Source: Sphingobium nicotianae
GTDB lineage: Bacteria; Pseudomonadota; Alphaproteobacteria; Sphingomonadales; Sphingomonadaceae
Direction of reading: 5' to 3'
Length of the DNA stretch: 64,000 nt
NCBI RefSeq assembly: GCF_018603885.1
Contig: NZ_JAHGAW010000001.1
Coordinates: 124,001 to 188,000, forward strand
Shown: piece by piece, positions 60,684 through 64,000 of the stretch
Layout: every line of letters begins with the position of its first letter
Position numbering within the stretch: the stretch's first letter is position 1
Position numbers and translations under genes: made by a program
Notes under the pieces: generated by a model
The model's database searches: none
Told to the model about the DNA's origin: nothing
What the model saw: only the letters and a program-made list of their open reading frames with translations

Positions 60684-62036
60684 TCACTCTATCTTCTGAC
60701 GTTCCAGCCATTCCTCCAGCCATTTGATCGAATAGTCGCCGTTCTGGACGTCCGGATCGGCGATCAGGCGCTGGTGGAGGGGGATGGTGGTCTTCATGCC
60801 CTCGATGACGAACTCTTCCAGAGCGCGCTTGAGGCGCATCAGGCAACCCTCGCGGGTGCGCCCATAGACGATCAGCTTGCCGATCATGCTGTCGTAATAA
60901 GGCGGCACATTATAGCCTTGATACAGCGCGCTATCGACGCGGACATGCATGCCGCCGGGAACATGATACATGCTGACCTTGCCGGGCGAGGGCGCGAAGG
61001 TCACCGGATCCTCGGCATTGATGCGGCACTCGATGGCGTGGCCGGAGAAGACCAGATCCTCCTGCTCGACCGACAGCGGGCGCCCTTCGGCGATACGGAT
61101 CTGCTCGCGGACCAGATCGAAGCCGGTGATCATCTCGGTCACCGGATGCTCGACCTGGATGCGCGTGTTCATCTCGATGAAGTAGAACTCGCCATCCTCG
61201 TAGAGAAACTCGATCGTGCCGGCGCCGCGATAGCCCATGTCGGCCATCGCCTTCGAGACGATGCCGCCCATGCGGGCGCGTTCACCCGCCGAGATGACCG
61301 GCGAGGGCGCTTCTTCCAGCACCTTCTGGTGGCGGCGCTGCAGCGAGCAGTCGCGCTCGCCGAGATGGATGGCATTGCCCTCGCCGTCGCCGAAGATCTG
61401 GAACTCGATGTGGCGTGGATTGCCGAGATATTTCTCCATATAGACGGTGTCGTCGCCGAACGCCGCCTTGGCCTCGCTGCCGGCCTGCTGCATCAGGCTC
61501 TCGAGTTGGTCCTCGTCCGGCACGACCTTCATCCCGCGCCCGCCGCCGCCCGACGCAGCCTTGATCAGCACCGGATAGCCGATCTCGCGTGCGATCGCCT
61601 TGGCTTCGGCGATGTCGCTGATCGCGCCGTCCGAGCCCGGCACGAGCGGCATGCCGAGCGCGCCGGCAGTGCGCTTGGCCTCGACCTTGTCGCCCATGGT
61701 GCGGATATGCTCGGGCTTGGGGCCGACGAAGATCAGCCCGTGCGCCTCGACGATCTCGGCGAACTGGGCATTCTCGGAGAGGAAGCCATAGCCGGGATGG
61801 ATCGCGTCCGCGCCGGAGATTTCAGCCGCCGAGATGATCGCCGGAATGTTGAGATAGGAGTCGCGTGCCGCCGGCGGCCCGATGCAGATCGCCTCGTCGG
61901 CCAGGCGGACATGCATCGCGTCGGCATCGGCGGTGGAATGGACCGCGACCGTCTTGATGCCCATCTCGTGACAGGCGCGATGGATGCGCAAGGCGATCTC
62001 GCCGCGATTGGCGATCAGCAGCTTCTCGATGCTCAT
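60684..62036 (-). CDS. accC: AccC, biotin carboxylase
   Basis: ATP-grasp subunit of acetyl-CoA carboxylase. Motifs: [41 protein letters not shown], and [16 protein letters not shown]. 450 residues from ATG 62036; ATG 62054 is upstream and less typical. AccB is 14 bp upstream. Confidence 0.96.
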   Translation of the reverse strand: MSIEKLLIANRGEIALRIHRACHEMGIKTVAVHSTADADAMHVRLADEAICIGPPAARDSYLNIPAIISAAEISGADAIHPGYGFLSENAQFAEIVEAHGLIFVGPKPEHIRTMGDKVEAKRTAGALGMPLVPGSDGAISDIAEAKAIAREIGYPVLIKAASGGGGRGMKVVPDEDQLESLMQQAGSEAKAAFGDDTVYMEKYLGNPRHIEFQIFGDGEGNAIHLGERDCSLQRRHQKVLEEAPSPVISAGERARMGGIVSKAMADMGYRGAGTIEFLYEDGEFYFIEMNTRIQVEHPVTEMITGFDLVREQIRIAEGRPLSVEQEDLVFSGHAIECRINAEDPVTFAPSPGKVSMYHVPGGMHVRVDSALYQGYNVPPYYDSMIGKLIVYGRTREGCLMRLKRALEEFVIEGMKTTIPLHQRLIADPDVQNGDYSIKWLEEWLERQKIE

Positions 62037-62050
62037 AGCGTGCGCGGCCT

Positions 62051-62536
62051 TCAACCGACGACGATCAGCGGCTGGTCATATTCGACCGGCTGGCCATTCT
62101 CGATAAGGATCGCCTGGACCGTGCCCGCCGTGGGCGCCGTGATCGGGTTCATGACCTTCATCGCCTCGACGATCAGCAGGGTCTGGCCGGCCTTCACGCT
62201 GTCGCCGACCTTGACGAAGTTCGGAGCGTCCGGCTCGGGCGTGAGATAGGCGGTGCCGACCATGGGCGACTTGACCGTGCCGGCGGCATTGCCGGCGGGA
62301 GCAGCTTCGATTGCAGCGGGGGCGGCCGCAGGTGCGGGGGCAGCGACGGGCGCAGCGGCCGGCGCGGCATAGGTCGCAGCCTGGGCCGCCGGCTTGCGCG
62401 CGACGCGGATCCTGCGATCGCCATCCTCGACTTCGATTTCGGTCAGATTGGTGTCGTCAAGCATCTTGGCAAGCTCGCGCACAAGCTTCACGTCCACTTG
62501 CATCGCGCTGCCATTGCTGTCGGTCTTGTCGGCCAT
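62051..62536 (-). CDS. accB: AccB, biotin carboxyl carrier protein
   Basis: A 161-residue carrier: helical start ([21 protein letters not shown]), a flexible Ala/Pro linker, and the biotinyl domain with EAMKVMNPI, whose Lys is the BirA target. The usual AccB-AccC order. The ATG at 62536 gives MADKTDSNG. Confidence 0.95.
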   Translation of the reverse strand: MADKTDSNGSAMQVDVKLVRELAKMLDDTNLTEIEVEDGDRRIRVARKPAAQAATYAAPAAAPVAAPAPAAAPAAIEAAPAGNAAGTVKSPMVGTAYLTPEPDAPNFVKVGDSVKAGQTLLIVEAMKVMNPITAPTAGTVQAILIENGQPVEYDQPLIVVG

Positions 62537-62658
62537 TGAATGTCCCTTGGAAGATCTGTTCTGGTCTTTTGGAATGGGCGCAGGGCCTATTGCCCTTCGT
62601 GCCATAACGCAACAGCTTCGACGCGCGCTGGTTCCGCCGTGGGCGCCAGCGCCACGCC

Positions 62659-63102
62659 CTAATCCATTTCGAGCGCGGCTTCGAGGGCCAGCATGTAGCC
62701 GAGCGGCCCGAAGCCGGCGATCGACCCCTTGGCGGCCATGCCGACATAGCTGTGATGCCGGTAGGCCTCGCGCGCGGCGGGGTTGGAGATGTGCACCTCG
62801 ATCACCGGCACCGTGATCGACTTGATCGCGTCGTAGAGCGCCAGCGACGTGTGCGTCAGCGCCCCGGCATTGAGGATGACGGCCAGTGCGCTTTCGGCAT
62901 TGGCCTCGTGCAGCCAGTCGATGAGATGGCCCTCATGATTGGACTGGCGAAAGTCGATCTCCGTCGCCGCGCGGCGCGCCTCGTCCTCCATGCGCTCGGC
63001 TATGTCGTCGAGCGTGTCGAAGCCATAAATCTCCGGCTCGCGGGTGCCGAGCAGATTGAGATTGGGACCGTTCAGCACGAAGATTTTTCGGGGAGACGCC
63101 AT
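62659..63102 (-). CDS. aroQ: AroQ, type II 3-dehydroquinate dehydratase
   Basis: Shikimate pathway dehydratase of 147 residues: [20 protein letters not shown] (catalytic Tyr), [36 protein letters not shown] and the catalytic His in HHSYVG. It lies 122 bp upstream of accB, in the common aroQ-accB-accC order. Confidence 0.96.
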   Translation of the reverse strand: MASPRKIFVLNGPNLNLLGTREPEIYGFDTLDDIAERMEDEARRAATEIDFRQSNHEGHLIDWLHEANAESALAVILNAGALTHTSLALYDAIKSITVPVIEVHISNPAAREAYRHHSYVGMAAKGSIAGFGPLGYMLALEAALEMD

Positions 63103-63191
63103 CGGCCATCCTGTCCTTTTGGTTGCGAGCCTCTGGCGCCTCCCTATATGGCGGCCGGGGCGGCTCTCAAAGCGAAAGGTGTATCAGCGGG

Positions 63192-64000
63192 ATGAGCGTG
63201 GACGGAACCATCGGCATCCATGTGAATGGCGAGCATCGCCGCGTCCGCGCCGGCCATACGATCGCGCACCTCGCCAACCAGCTCGGCCTCGCGCCGGAGA
63301 AGATCGCCGTCGAGCGCAATCTGGAGGTGGTGCCGCGCTCCCTGTTGGACCAGGTCATCGTCGAGGATGGCGACGAGCTGGAGATCGTGCATTTCGTTGG
63401 TGGCGGTGACGGGCAGCCGGTCCTCGCCAACGACAGCTGGACGGTTGCTGGCAAGAGCTTCACCTCCCGGCTCATCATCGGCACGGGCAAATATAAGGAT
63501 TATGCGCAGAATGCGGCGGCCGTGGAGGCATCGGGCGCGCAGATCGTCACGGTGGCGGTGCGCCGGGTCAATGTGACCGACCCCAAGGCGCCGATGCTGA
63601 CCGACTTCATCGATCCGAAGAAGATCACTTATCTGCCCAACACCGCCGGCTGCTTCACGGCCGAGGATGCGATCCGCACGCTGCGCCTGGCGCGCGAGGC
63701 GGGGGGCTGGGACCTGGTGAAGCTGGAGGTGCTGGGCGAGGCCCGGACGCTCTATCCGAACATGGTCGAGACGCTGCGGGCGACGGAAATCCTCGCCAAG
63801 GAAGGCTTCAAGCCGATGGTCTATTGCACTGACGATCCGATCGCAGCGCAGCAGCTGGAGAGCGCCGGCGCGGTCGCGATCATGCCGCTCGGTGCGCCGA
63901 TCGGCTCCGGGCTCGGCCTGCAGAACCGCGTAACGATTCGGCTGATCGTCGAGGGCACGAAGCTGCCGGTGCTGGTCGATGCCGGCGTCGGCACGGCCTC
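63192..64000 (+). CDS. thiG: ThiS-ThiG fusion, thiazole synthase (3' end missing)
   Basis: Residues 1-70 are a ThiS sulfur-carrier domain ([19 protein letters not shown], ending VHFVGGG), joined by a short linker to ThiG from about residue 80 ([68 protein letters not shown]). ThiG makes the thiazole of thiamine from DXP, dehydroglycine and sulfur from ThiS. Such fusions are known in alphaproteobacteria. The gene is cut by the window end. Confidence 0.92.
   Translation, partial: MSVDGTIGIHVNGEHRRVRAGHTIAHLANQLGLAPEKIAVERNLEVVPRSLLDQVIVEDGDELEIVHFVGGGDGQPVLANDSWTVAGKSFTSRLIIGTGKYKDYAQNAAAVEASGAQIVTVAVRRVNVTDPKAPMLTDFIDPKKITYLPNTAGCFTAEDAIRTLRLAREAGGWDLVKLEVLGEARTLYPNMVETLRATEILAKEGFKPMVYCTDDPIAAQQLESAGAVAIMPLGAPIGSGLGLQNRVTIRLIVEGTKLPVLVDAGVGTA

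Noticed and set aside
60666-62249. 527-codon open frame antisense to accC
   Set aside because: Shadow frame; accC is certain.
63103-63191. TPP riboswitch before the thiS-thiG gene
   Set aside because: The 89-bp spacer has no thi-box (CUGAGA) motif and is too short.

Overview
The window is a G+C-rich chromosomal segment from an alphaproteobacterium, most likely a sphingomonad. The signs are a PEPxxWA-type C-terminal sorting signal, the DUF1467 and DUF2842 families, an alphaproteobacterial LexA box (GAAC-N7-GAAC), the zauP-zapA-6S RNA-5-FCL order, the nuo-birA-coaX-rnj order, and intergenic palindromes of the type common in Sphingomonadales. Almost every gene is core housekeeping. I see no prophage, insertion sequence, CRISPR array or defence island.

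Layout. 1-7 kb: the 3' part of ptsP, a RodZ-like gene, cpoB, tilS and ftsH, closed by a strong hairpin facing rpoZ. 7-10.2 kb: a phospholipase D-type synthase, a PmtA-like methyltransferase, a small ABM-domain protein and a PEP-CTERM protein. 10.3-14 kb: an overlapping minus-strand run dapF-mtaB-ftsY-yciB. 14-16.7 kb: a two-gene DNA repair module (radical SAM protein plus a DUF4130-UdgX fusion) preceded by a consensus LexA box. 16.7-20.6 kb: tRNA-Pro(CGG), a lone RadC-type JAB protein, thyA, an AI-2E-family membrane protein, tRNA-Asp(GTC) and a FrnE-like DsbA protein. 20.7-22.3 kb: zauP-zapA-6S RNA-5-FCL-DUF2842. 22.6-28.5 kb: central carbon genes tkt, gap, pgk and class I fba, with a thioredoxin-like gene on the other strand. 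28.5-35.6 kb: small regulators and redox genes, thiE, efp, an inositol phosphatase, a secreted beta-propeller protein and bfr/bfd.

36.1-52 kb: a complete complex I operon, nuoA to nuoN, mostly translationally coupled. It carries lineage-specific extras: a long Pro/Ala tail on NuoC, a His-rich loop in NuoL, and up to four small non-nuo reading frames wedged between nuoD and nuoE and between nuoF and nuoG. It is followed by birA, coaX, rnj and a DUF1467 gene. After a 383-bp gene-free stretch comes a molybdenum hydroxylase module (mocA and xdhC divergent from iorA-iorB). The window ends with arsC, accC-accB, aroQ and a thiS-thiG fusion that runs off the end.

The observations most worth following are the SOS-type control of the radical SAM/UdgX pair, the small proteins embedded in the nuo operon, and a family of long palindromic repeats that sits inside the glycolytic and nuo operons, with one core copy absorbed into the nuoG reading frame.
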